Assembly (NCBI GenBank): GCA_900323505.1
Contig: OOIN01000022.1
Span: 186,001 to 250,000, forward strand
Length of the DNA stretch: 64,000 bases
Reading direction: 5' to 3'
Source of the DNA: Ustilago trichophora
Taxonomy: Eukaryota > Basidiomycota > Ustilaginomycetes > Ustilaginales > Ustilaginaceae
In this document: positions 44,001-55,239 of the stretch, in pieces
How the letters are laid out: every line of letters begins with the position of its first letter
How positions within the stretch are numbered: position 1 is the stretch's first letter
Position numbers and translations under genes: made by a program
The notes under the pieces: generated by a model
Told to the model about the DNA's origin: nothing
Database searches by the model: none
What the model saw: the letters and a program-made list of their open reading frames with translations, nothing else

Positions 44001-47000
44001 CGTACGCGCCTCTTCGTGATGTGGCAGGAATCTAACCTCCTTGCATAAAGTCGGGAACGCGTTTGGCGCGTCGCGAAGAATGCTTTCACCTCATTCTGTG
44101 GTGGCATTGAAAATGCTGTAGAAAGGAGCGAGTTTTGTCAAGAAATAAAAACATCAATTTCTGAAAAATTAGTCGAAAAAAAGAGACAGAAAATAGGACA
44201 GGTTGCATCGAGCATCGGCTGAAGCACTGGTTGTCTATCGCGATAGCAATCGTCCTCAGCGTCGTCGCCACCAATCGCACGGCGACGACTGTATGTCAAG
44301 GTCATCACCACAGCAGCCACAACTTCGAATTCAGACTCGAGCGCGACCTTCAAACAAAGGCGTAGAATATTGGCGACCACAGAATCCTACTTACCATCAC
44401 CGCCGCTCAGCATGAAGGATGCCAATGTTCGACACGAAGATGGTGGCAGGATGGAAAGCAAAGAAGTGCGAGGTTCGCATCGACCCAAATACGTAAGTGC
44501 TGTGTCGTAACGGCGAAAGTGAATAGAGAGTGTCGAGTGTGATGACTCTTGTACTATCACAATCAATTGTTGCTTGTCCGAGCAGCGTGCCACACCAACG
44601 CACCATGAATGCTAGACCAACAAAGCCGGCTACCGTGTGCCCATCGCAAATTCCGTCTTCCCAGACTAAACATCAATGGCGCAAACGCTATCCCGGGCCT
44701 TCCACTCCAGGGCCATCATACTGTTCAAGCCACGCTGAACGGCCATAATTGCTTGGGATCTCGACAGGAACAAAGCAAGTGAGTTACTGATCCGATACGA
44801 CCGCCTCCTATGTGCCAAGTACAAGGTCCGGCCTCAGACATGAAGGGGCTATTGCTTCAGACTTACCTTGACGATGGGACGTGTCGCGCAAAGGCCAAAG
44901 CAAGAAACAGGTAAGTGCGCGTTGGCGGAGGCTACGGAGCCGAAACTCCGACATGGCAATGGATCATGGGTTGATAGTGCAGGAAGATCTTCAGCGGACA
45001 TTTCTTCCACCAAAAGAGCCAAGAACGTCGCCCCTGTTGCGCTGGGCGCCATACTCCGACGATAACTTCTCTCACAGCTCCGACATTTGACAACGGTGAA
45101 CGAATTGCAGCGTGGATCTACAAAGATTCGCAAATGTTTCAGAAGCACTTTAACAGGGACAGACACATGAAGCAGAACTGACAGCAGCATCAAGTTGCTA
45201 TCAAATTTCGAATTGCAATAGCACAACAATGTGAACACCATCCTGCAATGATGGTATTCCGACCACGATGTTCACCAGAAGCCGCTAGAAGATTGCTGAC
45301 AAACATAGACTAACAATACGATACCAAGCAACAATGACTGTCGTGTTACTCGGACCTCATTTCTTCAAGCACGTTCACTCGAGTGATTTCGCATCTTCAT
45401 GGAGCCGAGAAGGTCCAAGCGCTGGGGCAACAGAGGAGTCCAATGCAGGATGGTGGCAAACACCGCCGAGTACAATGCATAGATTGTTCCAACCAAGGCC
45501 CAGGCGGGTCATTGGCGCTGCAGCATCCCACATCATCCGCAATGGGTACACACTGTCCGCAATTGAGGGTGGCTTGGGGCTTGGCGAAACGCGCTCAGTG
45601 CACACAGTCGACCCAACATGCTGCGGTAACACCCAGAGCTCAGTCCCCCAAGACGACGATGAACCACGGTTCTTTTGTCGGCAGGTTTCTGTGCTTTGAG
45701 AGGCTCTGTTCTCTGTACCTGGCACACAAACGATGGCTCGAGAGCACATGTAGTGGGCATCGCGATGCTCTTGGCGGCCACTCGGGCATTTCTGGTAGCT
45801 AAAGATGATGGCAGACAAACATGATTAGTTCTATGAACGTTTTCATTGTTGGACTTGGTGGGGTTATGTCTTCTCACAGAGGCATTGAAATGACGTCGAG
45901 ATCAGATCCAAGGCTAGTCATACTGTAGCGTGTACGCCTTCTCACAAGGTTTCAACTCTTCCAGGCTTTCAATACGATGAAGATCAGCACGAGTGTGCTA
46001 CTCCGAAAGACGGTCCGACGGAGAGCTGACCTCATCGGCCATCCCATCCGTACGTTCGGACAAGATTTCAATCTTTATCCAACCTCGTCCGAAGGAGGAT
46101 CAGCAGGAAGAGGGAGTGGCCAGTGCGCCACGTTGACCGCTCAGACCGCAACTTCTGCCATCAAATCATGCCAATTCAAGGCCGGCAAAGACGAAGCACG
46201 GAACTCGGCTCAGACTTCTCTTCCGCGGACTCGCTCTCGATCATATCGATAGCCTTGGACGTAACCATAGAGTCAAGATCAAGGACAGAAGTGGAGTACT
46301 GTAGGAAGCGAGAAGCAAGGGCGGCTAACGTACCAGACAAAGGGTGAAGGTTAAGCGCTCTCATCAGCATGAGTGAAACCTAGGTCAGGCAGTAAGGTTT
46401 CTCTCTTGGTTTCGAGAACGAGGTAAAATTAGCACACTCCCCCTTGCATCTGACACGTTTGAGCATCATCATCGTCGCTTGGCCCCTCTCCGCTAGTTCC
46501 GTTCTTCTCGGATGGAGACCCGTAATAAGCATACCTTTGGGTGCCGTGTGTTTGAGCCATTGAGCCTACTTCGCCACAGATGACAGTGTAGAATCTCGAA
46601 AACTTTCGGCGCATAATGGTCGCTGAATAGCAAGCTGACAGCTGCTACCCAGAAATGGAGTTGTTAGCGTCGAATTTGGGATCTTTTTGTTTTGTTGTCT
46701 GTTGTGCTGTGCTGTGTGCTGTGCTTCTGCAGTTGGATCTTGGGAGGGCGTATTTCCGTGAATTTATTTGTCTGTAGTTTTTTTTTTCCGTTAATTGATC
46801 TGAGCGATTGTGGCTCTCCTTTTGTTTCCTCGGCTAAGCAGTGTTCAGTGGCCCCTTGCCTGGAAATCGCAAAGGCTTTCTGCACACTGTTGACTTCAGG
46901 AACAAGCGGGTTTGGTCCTTCCCTTCCACACTCTCTTCTCTCTTTTCTATCCTATCTCTATAGACCTCCTTGCTGACAATAATGTTGACCGCATTCTTTG

Positions 47001-49462
47001 CTGCTCTTCTCTAAGCCCTTCTTTACCGTCGTCACTATTTCCAACACCTCCTTGCCGCTGAGACCTCTCGACGCCGCCGCCGTCGCCGTCGCCCTTGGCT
47101 TGGCTCCTCCTCGTCCCTTTCTCCTGCTTCTATCGCCACCTGCACTGTGCTCCTCTTTCTCTCTCCCTCCCTTGCCTGCTCCTGCTTGTTACCTTGCTGG
47201 ACCCTGCTGCTCGTTCCCGTTCACCTTCTCTCAATGGTTCTCGCTTATGCTCTGCGGAAGTCCAATTCCCACACGTCCCGTCTTGGCAATTTGCAGATCC
47301 CACCGCGATCGACGCCTAAAGGGTACTGTTCAAATCCAATGATCTGCATGATCTTCTTCTGTCTGAGACAGGCACTCCCGTAGGCAGGCACACGTATACC
47401 ACACACACAAATGCGCGCCTTGTACCTGTCTCACTGAGGCGCACTCTGCTGTTCTGTACCTGCAAATCAAACGGCAAATGCCAAGGGCCAAACAGCCGTC
47501 CCTCGCCGACATGATTTGTTGCCAACGTCCCGCTTAGCAACTCCGAACATGAGGTCAACAGATCTATCAGCCGCTTTCCGCTATCGTGCTGCCGCGCACA
47601 CCTCACAGGCCGGAGTTGGGCAATGAAGACGGCGCTAATGACAAACATACGGCACAAATTGGCATGCAGATTCATGTTCGTCCATATCCAGACTTGGACA
47701 CAGCTGTACGTTTGGTCCGCTCGTCTTGCGCTTTGTCTCCTTCTGGATGACCTGAGGCTGCATCTTGACTCTCGAGACGCCGACTCCCGCAGCTTTTCCG
47801 TTTGACCTGTGCGTACTTGTCTTCCCTTGTGATTCGCCTCTGAAGTGCTGTAAAGCCTGACACCAAGTGCCGTGCCGCGGCTCTCATCAGTGTAGCCCCA
47901 TTACTTGCCTGGGGGTGAACGAGGCCCATTCGATTGGAACAAACCGGGCCTTCTCGCGCAATGGCCTAGGTTTGATTCACCGTGCGGCGGGGGCGTGCCT
48001 CGTCAACCCAAGCTCGAGCCGATTTTGAGCTTTCGTCTCACAATCCTGAGCAAGGAGAGGCGTCGAACCCTTGTCCCTCCCGAGGGCAACATGGGAATAT
48101 TCACGAATCAGTCACAAATCGCCGGAGGATGCCGAGCATAGATGCTATTTTCGGTTGTCGGTGTCTCTGAACGTCGATCCTCTGCTTTCTACGCAAGCGA
48201 TCGTTTGCAGCTCCGACTTTGTTCAGCTGAGGAGGGGCAGTATCAGTGTGGAACATCGGAGGACGCCAGGGGAAGGATGCTTTGCAGCCTGACGGTGATC
48301 AGCTGCACTAGTGAGCATGCCAAGCGGCAAGGGAGTTCACAGTTTCGCGCTTTTTTTTTTCTCTCTCTGTGCCAGCCTGCAATTGCTTTTTTTTTTGTAC
48401 GCCTCTCCTGACCTGAGCACGCACTTATCCCACAACAGCATTGCACAACCGAGCTTGGACCCTGCCTCTTCAACCCGTGCTGGGGAACGCACACCGGAGC
48501 CTCCTGTCCGAGGAGCGCAGATCGACAGCTTGCTCTTCTCTTCCCTCCTGTCGAGTAAAGTTACCCGACCTTGGCTCTTCTGTGCCTCAGCCACAAAGAC
48601 ACCTTGCTTGCCTGCTGCCTGCTGCCTGCTGCCTGCTGTTTGCTTTGCATGCTCGAGCTTCTTTTTTGTGTCTTGGGCTGCATCCAATGTAGCCATCCAA
48701 CAATGCTCACCCATCGTTTGGGTCGTCCAGAACGGCGGTCGACCCTCTTCCCTCTCTTACCTTTTCTGGATCTGGATCCTAACTTGCTTCTTTTTGCCGT
48801 CCGTACTTGACCCAGGGGCCTCCTTACTGTGGCGCAAATCGACAGCGTCGTGTCTCACTCCATGCCGTAGCCTTACTCCTGCGTAAACCCTCGCACTCGC
48901 GACGCTTTAGCATGGCGCAACTCTCTGCCCAACCCATCCCTGCCTCGAGCTTGTCACTACCTCGTCCCCACGACCCCTGGCTTGGTCCTGTCGATCTTTG
49001 CTTCGCAAATCTATCGCCTTTCTTGTGATGCTTCGACAGCACCTGCTCTTTGCATCTCCGACCGATTGTTCGTTCCTTCGGAACTTTTCTAGTATTCCGC
49101 CCTCAGTCATGCCATGCTCCAAATGGTTTTTGAATATTGCTCATGTCTGCTTGGCACTCACTCGAATCAAGCTCTGATAGCTGGCGGCTGTTCGTGGCCT
49201 TGGATCTCTTGAACTTTGCTCACTATCATCGTCCTTCGGCGTAGTGCCCTTTTCTGGTCCCTGAGTCACTTGGCCCGTATCTTGTACCTGCCTCTGACTT
49301 TTGTTTGAGGCGGTGTGGCAGATCTACAGTAAACGGATCGACCTTGCCCGAACACTGCCCTGGTGCCTCTCACCCTATCACTGCCATACGATCCACCCAT
49401 CCAAGCCATGCTACATTGACAGCTGACCACCAAAGACTCCGCTTTCAATCACCGCCATTGGA
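41032..49462. other. Large gene-poor interval upstream of the Rep1-like gene
   Basis: About 8.4 kb without a recognised gene. It holds a GCAAGT/GCGAGT hexamer array (about 42899-42941), A- and T-rich tracts (41930-41945, 43895-43903, 48351-48360, 48388-48396), and a GCCTGCT repeat (about 48609-48640). From about 46980 the plus strand becomes strongly CT-rich. Segment 44387-45877 has unusually open frames and splice-like sites and is listed separately. I looked for tRNAs and found none I could fold. Confidence 0.5.
44387..45877 (-). other. Possible cryptic or decayed coding region
   Basis: A single minus-strand frame from 45877 to 44849 spans 343 codons with only four internal stops, all TGA (45535, 45511, 45367, 45274 as first bases). 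It ends at a GTAAGT donor-like site after ATCGTCAAG (donor near 44866). Further along the minus strand, 44606-44397 is open (69 codons; CDSTRVITLDTLYSLSPLRH) and overlaps another GTAAGT at about 44394. The plus strand is also fairly open and has donor-like GTAAGTGC at 44493 and near 44911. Strand and gene model are unresolved; no family is recognised. It may be one decayed gene, one multi-exon gene, or overlapping transcripts. Confidence 0.25.
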
Positions 49463-49468
49463 TATAAA
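49463..49468 (+). promoter_or_regulatory. TATA box of Rep1-like gene
   Basis: TATAAA in GGATATAAAGACCCCC, 255 nt upstream of the ATG at 49718. The sequence between is a CT-rich leader typical of highly expressed fungal genes. Confidence 0.55.
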
Positions 49469-49717
49469 GACCCCCCTCCTCGTCTTCTTCCTCACCCCTT
49501 TTCTCATCATCAGCCCACAGCCTTCTCATCTCTCCCCTCTCTAGCCAAGCTTCCTAGCCAGAAGTCAAGTCCTCCCCTCCTCTCTCTTCCCTGTCCCCAC
49601 TTGTGTCGTGTCTAACCTTTTTCACCGGTCTTCACCGCCCCTCCAAGGAACTACACTCTCTTTTATTAGCAACCTCAGCTCTCACCTAGCGAACAACCAG
49701 TTTTCTTTTTGACAAAG

Positions 49718-51499
49718 ATGCCTTCCAAGATTGCCCTCTCCATCGGCGTTTTGACCGCCGCCCTCGGCATGGTTAACGCCGCCCCTCACTACGAGTTCAA
49801 GTCGTACAATGGTGGCCACAATGTCCAGTCGATCAACGAGAACAAGCTTATTGACCTCTCCAAGCTCGGCCTCAACGTCGACCTGCTCAAGCGCACCGAC
49901 TACACTGTCTGCAAGAAGTACATCTCCTCGTACAACGGTGGCCACAACGTCTACTCGGTCAACGAGAACAAGCTCATCGACCTCAGCGATGCTACCGTCG
50001 ACATCAGCCTCCTTAGCACTGATGGTCGCAAGCAGAAGACTTGGCGCAAGGCTCCCCGCCACTGCCTCGAGTACATTCGCAGCTACAACGGTGGCCATAA
50101 CGTTGTCATTGACAACGAGAACAAGCTCGTCGACCTCTCGGGTCTCAACCTTGGCCTTGACCTGCTCAAGCGCAACGCTCCCGAGTTTGAGTACTACAAC
50201 GGTGGCCACAACGTCGAGTCTGACAACGAAAACAAGCTCGTCGATGCCTCTGACCTCTTTGCCAACGTCGACATTCTAAAGCGCAAGGCTCCCACCTTCT
50301 CGTCGTACAACGGTGGCCACAATGTCTACTCTGACAACGAGAACAAGCTCATCGACCTCTCTGGTCTCCTCGCCGATGTCGACGTTCTCAAGAAGCGTAC
50401 CAACCCCGAGTACTCTTACTACAACGGCGGCCACAACGTTGAGTCGACCAACGAGAACAAGCTTCTTGACCTTTCGGATCTCCTTGCCAACATCGACATC
50501 CTCAAGAAGCGCAATGCTCCCGAATTCTCTTACTACAACGGTGGCCACAATGTCGCCTCGTCGAGCGAGAACAAGCTCATCGACGTTTCCGACTTGACTG
50601 CTCTCGTCAACGTTCTCAGCAAGCGCAAGGCCCCCGAGTTCTCCTACTACGACGGTGGCCACAATGTTGAGTCGACCAACGAGAACAAGCTGATCGACCT
50701 GTCTGATCTTACCGCTCTCGTCAACGTCCTTAGCAAGAGGAGCTTGAAGGGCTACGGCTCCAAGATCCACGCTCGTGAGATCTCGGAGAGCCTCTACCGC
50801 CGCACCAACGACGACGAGGACTGCACCTGTGTCAAGAAGCCCAAGCCTCAGCCTCCTCAGCCCAAGCCTCAGCCCAAGCCCGAGCCTCACCAGCCCGGTC
50901 AGCACGATGGTGGCAACGGTGGCAACAACGGTGGCAACAACGGTGGCAACAACGGTGGCAACAACGGTGGCAACAACGGTGGTAACAACGGCGGTGACTG
51001 CGCTGCTCCCAAGCCCCAGCCTCCCCACAACGACAAGCCCGACCAGCCTACTCCCAAGCCCGAGCAGCCTGCCCCCAAGCCTGATCAGCCCGCTCCCAAG
51101 CCTGAGCCTAAGCCTGAGCCTAAGCCTGACCAGCCCGCTCCCAAGCCCGAGCCCAAGCCCGAACCCAAGCCCGACCAGCCTGCTCCCAAGCCTACCCCCA
51201 AGCCCACCTGCAGCTCTGACGAAGTCTACGTCAACGAAGGCCACAACGTCGTTTCCAAGAACTCGAACAAGCTTCTCGACTTGAGCAACCTCAACATCAA
51301 CATTGGCATCCTCGACGGTATTCTCGGTGGTGGAAAGAAGGACAAGACTGTTCGCGCTGACTCTGTCTGCGACTCGAGCCAAGGCTGCTGCGTTAGCAAG
51401 TCGGTTTACTACTACAATGGCGGTCACAACGTTGAGTCCACCAACGAGAACAAGGGTCTCGATCTCTCGGGTCTCAACCTCGGCCTCAACATTCTCTAA
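49718..51499 (+). CDS. rep1: Repellent-type precursor (Rep1-like), repeat protein cut by Kex2-like protease
   Basis: 593-residue secreted precursor; ATG 49718 precedes a signal peptide ending GMVNA. Ten repeats share the core [19 protein letters not shown] followed by an amphipathic segment such as [12 protein letters not shown]. Eight lie in the N-terminal half (about 25-345), two near the C-terminus (about 507-540 and 567-593). Most N-terminal repeats end in KR or KKR (LLKR, ILKR, VLKKR, LSKR), so Kex2-type cleavage would free peptides of about 35 residues. In U. maydis the Rep1 peptides are known to coat aerial hyphae, make them hydrophobic and form amyloid-like fibrils. The middle (about 368-500) is a spacer of KPQP/KPEP repeats and a GGNN array. 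The last two repeats lack dibasic ends. The symbol is by similarity; confidence in family is high. Confidence 0.92.
   Translation: MPSKIALSIGVLTAALGMVNAAPHYEFKSYNGGHNVQSINENKLIDLSKLGLNVDLLKRTDYTVCKKYISSYNGGHNVYSVNENKLIDLSDATVDISLLSTDGRKQKTWRKAPRHCLEYIRSYNGGHNVVIDNENKLVDLSGLNLGLDLLKRNAPEFEYYNGGHNVESDNENKLVDASDLFANVDILKRKAPTFSSYNGGHNVYSDNENKLIDLSGLLADVDVLKKRTNPEYSYYNGGHNVESTNENKLLDLSDLLANIDILKKRNAPEFSYYNGGHNVASSSENKLIDVSDLTALVNVLSKRKAPEFSYYDGGHNVESTNENKLIDLSDLTALVNVLSKRSLKGYGSKIHAREISESLYRRTNDDEDCTCVKKPKPQPPQPKPQPKPEPHQPGQHDGGNGGNNGGNNGGNNGGNNGGNNGGNNGGDCAAPKPQPPHNDKPDQPTPKPEQPAPKPDQPAPKPEPKPEPKPDQPAPKPEPKPEPKPDQPAPKPTPKPTCSSDEVYVNEGHNVVSKNSNKLLDLSNLNINIGILDGILGGGKKDKTVRADSVCDSSQGCCVSKSVYYYNGGHNVESTNENKGLDLSGLNLGLNIL
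50905..50995 (+). repeat. GGNN-coding tandem repeat in Rep1-like gene
   Basis: Repeats of GGTGGCAACAAC-type units encode Gly-Gly-Asn-Asn about seven times, between two Pro-Lys-rich segments of the precursor. Units are multiples of three and could vary in number. Confidence 0.85.
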
Positions 51500-52387
51500 T
51501 CGCACCATTCAACCCCCATCTACCACCATCGTAGGGGTTTAGAGTAAGAAGTAAAGTCAAGTGATGGTGTGGCTAGTTCGGTTCCTCTCCAACACCGTTG
51601 TTGTCCCCCCTTTTAGATTTTCAAGGCTAGAAAAATTCAAAGGGCTGGGACCGGTAGCCTTGGAACCACCCACACCCATCATCCTCACTTTCACCTTGCT
51701 TACCTTCCCTTCGTCTCGATCTTGTTCTCAGTCACCCTCTTTGTCTCTTGGAAGGAATTTTCCGTTTCAAATCGACGTTCCACTTCTCTTCCATCTTACA
51801 TATAAACACATTCTTTTGACTTGACACACTCCTATACATCCCCCCCCCCTCCCCAATTGATTCTGGCTAGACTTTTGTTCTCTCTTGGAAATTTTACACA
51901 TTCTTTGCTTTCTTTTCTCGATCTGTGTGCTTTTGGTAGTACGATCTGGCGTTTGCTTGAGGTTCAATAGGTTTTTTTTTTTTTTTTTTTGGGATGCGAT
52001 TGTTGTGTTGTGTTGAAGCTTTTTACTCTTTTCATTTTGTCAGAAATTATACGGCTTCGATCGCTACTGTACTGTACTGCCTGTATGATCACTGTACAAA
52101 TCTGCTCGTCATACCACATCTTGCCCAAGTCTTATGATAAACTACTCTACTCTACTTCTCTACACCACCACCTTGCTCCAATTTCTCACCCAGACTAAAT
52201 GCAAACCATTCAACCCAACCCACCCCCGGCTCTACTCTTGTCTACCTTGCTCGATCACTCCTAAGAACAGTCACAACCAGATTTGCTTGATATGTTTACT
52301 ATCTTTGTTTGCATTGAATTGGATTGCATCGTGTTGCACTTGCATTCTCTCCCCGAGCCAATCGCTATCGATACAAGGCTGTGGAGG
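51500..52387. other. Convergent 3' region (Rep1-like / zinc-cluster regulator)
   Basis: 888 bp between stop codons. It contains a C-run near 51841-51850, a 19-nt T-run at 51972-51990, and a TACTGTACTGTACTG motif at about 52065-52079. No gene seen. Confidence 0.5.
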
Positions 52388-54919
52388 CTACGGAGGATTT
52401 GTCGGCAAGAAATTACCCACGATCATATGTGGGATATTCCACTGATCCCTTCTAATCGTGAAACTGAAACAACAGTGGATGAAGGCGGCTTTTGGGTTGT
52501 TAGGATCTTTCAGTACTCCTGAAGATATTGTTGCGCCTGTATTTGCCGTCACCACTCCTGCCGCATTGGTTTGCTTAGGTTGTGAGGATATATCTTCTTC
52601 TTTGATCTCCTTTAGATCCTTATGCTCATTTGCGATGTTGTTGGGTGTGATTTGACCTGACGCTGTAGCAGACCTTGGTAGCTGAGCGTTGATAGCGTTC
52701 ATCGCCGCTTTACTGTTACTCCCTGCTGTATTCTCCTTCCCCCCAATCCCAGATGCTGACCCACCAGCTGCAACAATAGCCTTGTTCTTAGTCCTCAACA
52801 CACAACTCGTCAAAACAGCTTTTTGTCCTGGATCAAAACTCACCGCTCCATACTTTTCCCAATAATTCACCGCACTTTCCTCCGCCATCAATTCATAGAT
52901 ACACAATCTCCCCTCCCTGAGACTTTCAATCGGTACCCCGACCAACTCGGCAAATTCCTTATTGCCCTTGTAGATCTCTCCCGTTCGTCTCCATAGACAT
53001 GCTGGGATGCCTTGTGTGCTGAACACGCGGTCGTAGTCCAAAAGTAGGCGTTCGAATGCTTCTTCGATGAAGATGAGATCGATGTTGGTGAGGGATTGAG
53101 CAACGGCACGGAAGGCAGGGCGGAAAACCGAGAGAGGTTTGAGAATTCGTCGCTTGGAGGCGGCAGAAACGTTGCGCTCCATCCAGCGGTTGAGTCGAGC
53201 ATAGCCGTTGACGTGATTGTAAGGGCGTAGAAGACCGGCTTCGTACTTGGCTTGGATGACTCGGGCCAATCGCTCATCTCGAGTGCCGTCCTTTTGGTCT
53301 GCTGCGGTGAGGAAGAAGCGTTCTGTTTTGGAGGAGCCGCCAGAGAGGGAAGGGAGGTAGGAACCAGATGCCATGCCGCTGCTTTGGCCACTTGCAGAGG
53401 TGGTGTTGGTGGTATTGGTCATGGTATTGTTGGTGTTGGTGGTGGCAGTGGCAGTGGCGGCTGAGAAAGAGGATCGCCGAGATCGTTTTCCTGACCCACT
53501 CTCGTTGGTGTTCGCAAGGCTGCTGCCGTTGTTGTTGAAGGAGGTCATGTTGGCCGTCGAGGATGAAGAGGGGCCCGGGTTGTACATCGAGTTGTTGCAA
53601 GCGCCAAGTGCAGGCAAGCTTGCACGGCTGTCATTGTTGTTGATCGGTGTGAGAGCTGTAAGACCTTCCAGCATCCCGGCGCCGCTCGTCAAGCCAGAGA
53701 TGGTATTTCTGCGACTCTGTGACGGTGTGAAGCCGCTTCCTGACCCCGTGCCCGTCGCTACGTTTCCTGTCATCCCAGGCGTAGCGCCAGCACCAAAACC
53801 TGGCCCATCCAAGCTCTCCAAGAACTCGCTCAACAGCGTAAACTCGTTTCCGCCCGCAGAGTCTCCACCGAACCCGCTTCCACCTCCTTCGTAGCCACCT
53901 GGTCCACCGCCCAATCCAAGCCATCCGGCACCGCCGAGCCCGGCCATCTCGCCCGCGTTCGCGTTTGCGTTGGCGTTTCCAGACTGTGCAGTAGCGCTAG
54001 CGCTAGGTGCCGGTGGAGGGAGACTGGTCGCAGAATTGCTTGGTGCAGTGTTGGAGTCGGTACTGCCATTGTTGTTGTTGTTGTTGATCGAGTTCTGGAA
54101 CAGAGAAGCGAGAGAGAGCATCCCTGCAGCGGTGACCCCACCGGATGAAGGGGAAGGTTGCATAGCCGACGCGCCGAGAGAAGAGGCCGCTTGGGGCTTA
54201 AAGATGTTGGCCGTGTTGAACTCTTGCTGGTTGAGGGAGGACATGGGTGAGACGGAGGAGTAGGGACCTGCTGAGCCTCCACCAAAGACTGGATTGTTTG
54301 CCCCACTTGGTGCTGCTCCTGCTGAAGTTCCCGCTAGGCCTAGGGTAGGGAAGAAGTTGTTTGCCGCCGGGGCTGCTGCTGCTGTATCTGATGCTGTCGA
54401 TGCAGCTGGCGCGGGGATGGCTGCCGGTGCAGGCGCAGATGTGGGTGGAGTACTTTTCGTGGCTGCGCTGGAAGTCTGTGCTTTAGGCTTGGGTGGAGAA
54501 GCACTAGCCCCAGCAGCAGCATCGCTGTGGTCGTTCGCTTTCGCAGGCGTAGCTTCGTCATGACACAAATGCCCGATATCTCGCTTGATACATCTCTGAC
54601 ACGGTCTCCCTTCATCGCAAGTCATGTGAGAGCGACGGCAGTAGATGCAAGCCAGGTTGACCTTCCTCCGCTTACTCGGCTTCTTCTTACCTCCCGCAGT
54701 GGAGCCAGCTGCTCCCGGTGAGCTATCTGCATCATCTCCCCTTGTCGCACTGGGTTCCCGCTTCACTGCTGATCCATTCGACGCGGCCGAGGGAGAACAA
54801 GATGCTGCTGCTGCTGCCGCCGCCGTTGCCGCTGCTGGCTTGTTCGGAGAAGAAGAAGAGGAAGAAGAGTAGAGACTGCGTGGATCAAAAGGCTGTGTGC
54901 CTGCTGGAGGGGGCGTCAT
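52388..54919 (-). CDS. Zn2Cys6 transcription factor with PAS domain, Ert1/AcuK-type
   Basis: 843-residue nuclear regulator in one exon; ATG 54919 was chosen because the 57 in-frame codons upstream are leader-like. The zinc cluster starts at about residue 91: CIYCRRSHMTC, then CQRCIKRDIGHLCHDE, preceded by the basic PSKRRKVN. This text is characteristic of the Ert1/AcuK/AcuM group, which controls gluconeogenesis and respiratory genes in ascomycetes. A long low-complexity centre (Ser, Asn, Gly, Ala runs) is followed by a C-terminal PAS-like domain (about 625-715; IPACLWRRTGEIYKGNKEFAELVGVP) and ends HMIVGNFLPTNPP. The target genes in this organism are unknown. It converges on the Rep1-like gene. 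Confidence 0.87.
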   Translation of the reverse strand: MTPPPAGTQPFDPRSLYSSSSSSSPNKPAAATAAAAAAASCSPSAASNGSAVKREPSATRGDDADSSPGAAGSTAGGKKKPSKRRKVNLACIYCRRSHMTCDEGRPCQRCIKRDIGHLCHDEATPAKANDHSDAAAGASASPPKPKAQTSSAATKSTPPTSAPAPAAIPAPAASTASDTAAAAPAANNFFPTLGLAGTSAGAAPSGANNPVFGGGSAGPYSSVSPMSSLNQQEFNTANIFKPQAASSLGASAMQPSPSSGGVTAAGMLSLASLFQNSINNNNNNGSTDSNTAPSNSATSLPPPAPSASATAQSGNANANANAGEMAGLGGAGWLGLGGGPGGYEGGGSGFGGDSAGGNEFTLLSEFLESLDGPGFGAGATPGMTGNVATGTGSGSGFTPSQSRRNTISGLTSGAGMLEGLTALTPINNNDSRASLPALGACNNSMYNPGPSSSSTANMTSFNNNGSSLANTNESGSGKRSRRSSFSAATATATTNTNNTMTNTTNTTSASGQSSGMASGSYLPSLSGGSSKTERFFLTAADQKDGTRDERLARVIQAKYEAGLLRPYNHVNGYARLNRWMERNVSAASKRRILKPLSVFRPAFRAVAQSLTNIDLIFIEEAFERLLLDYDRVFSTQGIPACLWRRTGEIYKGNKEFAELVGVPIESLREGRLCIYELMAEESAVNYWEKYGAVSFDPGQKAVLTSCVLRTKNKAIVAAGGSASGIGGKENTAGSNSKAAMNAINAQLPRSATASGQITPNNIANEHKDLKEIKEEDISSQPKQTNAAGVVTANTGATISSGVLKDPNNPKAAFIHCCFSFTIRRDQWNIPHMIVGNFLPTNPP

Positions 54920-55239
54920 GCTAAGCCATCCAGTCGAGCCTCTTTGGAAGCAGAAGAGGATTTCGAGTGAGGTTGGTATGGTATGGATGGGTTGTGAATG
55001 TGGATGATGATGGATGCCGGTTGAAAGAGAAAGGTGAAAGAGTTGGACGCGATTCAATTTGCAATTTTGATGAGCGCCTGAACCCCACACTTTCTCGCGA
55101 TTTGATTATAGTGGATCTGCAACCGCGTAAACTTCAAGCTTTTTGAAGCGACGTCGCCATCAACGCGACCGCCAGACCAACCGCATACTGTACATTGCAA
55201 TTACACAGCACAGTAGCGCAAGAGAATGCTTTGTCATTA
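54920..55239. other. Intergenic: upstream of zinc-cluster regulator
   Basis: 320 bp between the METTL16-like stop and the regulator ATG; holds a TACTGTAC motif near 55186. No gene seen. Confidence 0.45.

Noticed and set aside
47920..48090. Possible tRNA-like T-arm texts (GGTTTGATTCACC; GCGTCGAACCC on the other strand)
   Set aside because: No matching acceptor, D or anticodon arms could be folded around them.
48311..48886. 191-codon plus-strand frame before the Rep1-like gene
   Set aside because: Phe/Leu/Ser/Pro-rich text produced by the CT-rich strand; no start context or conserved segment.
50276..51508. 410-codon minus-strand frame opposite the Rep1-like gene
   Set aside because: Shadow of a repetitive, codon-biased gene; the Val/Leu/Gly-rich text repeats in step with the Rep1 repeats.
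52388..55090. Longer start (55090) for the zinc-cluster regulator
   Set aside because: The added 57 codons have no conserved content and overlap the likely promoter/leader; ATG 54919 begins the MTPPPAG N-terminus.
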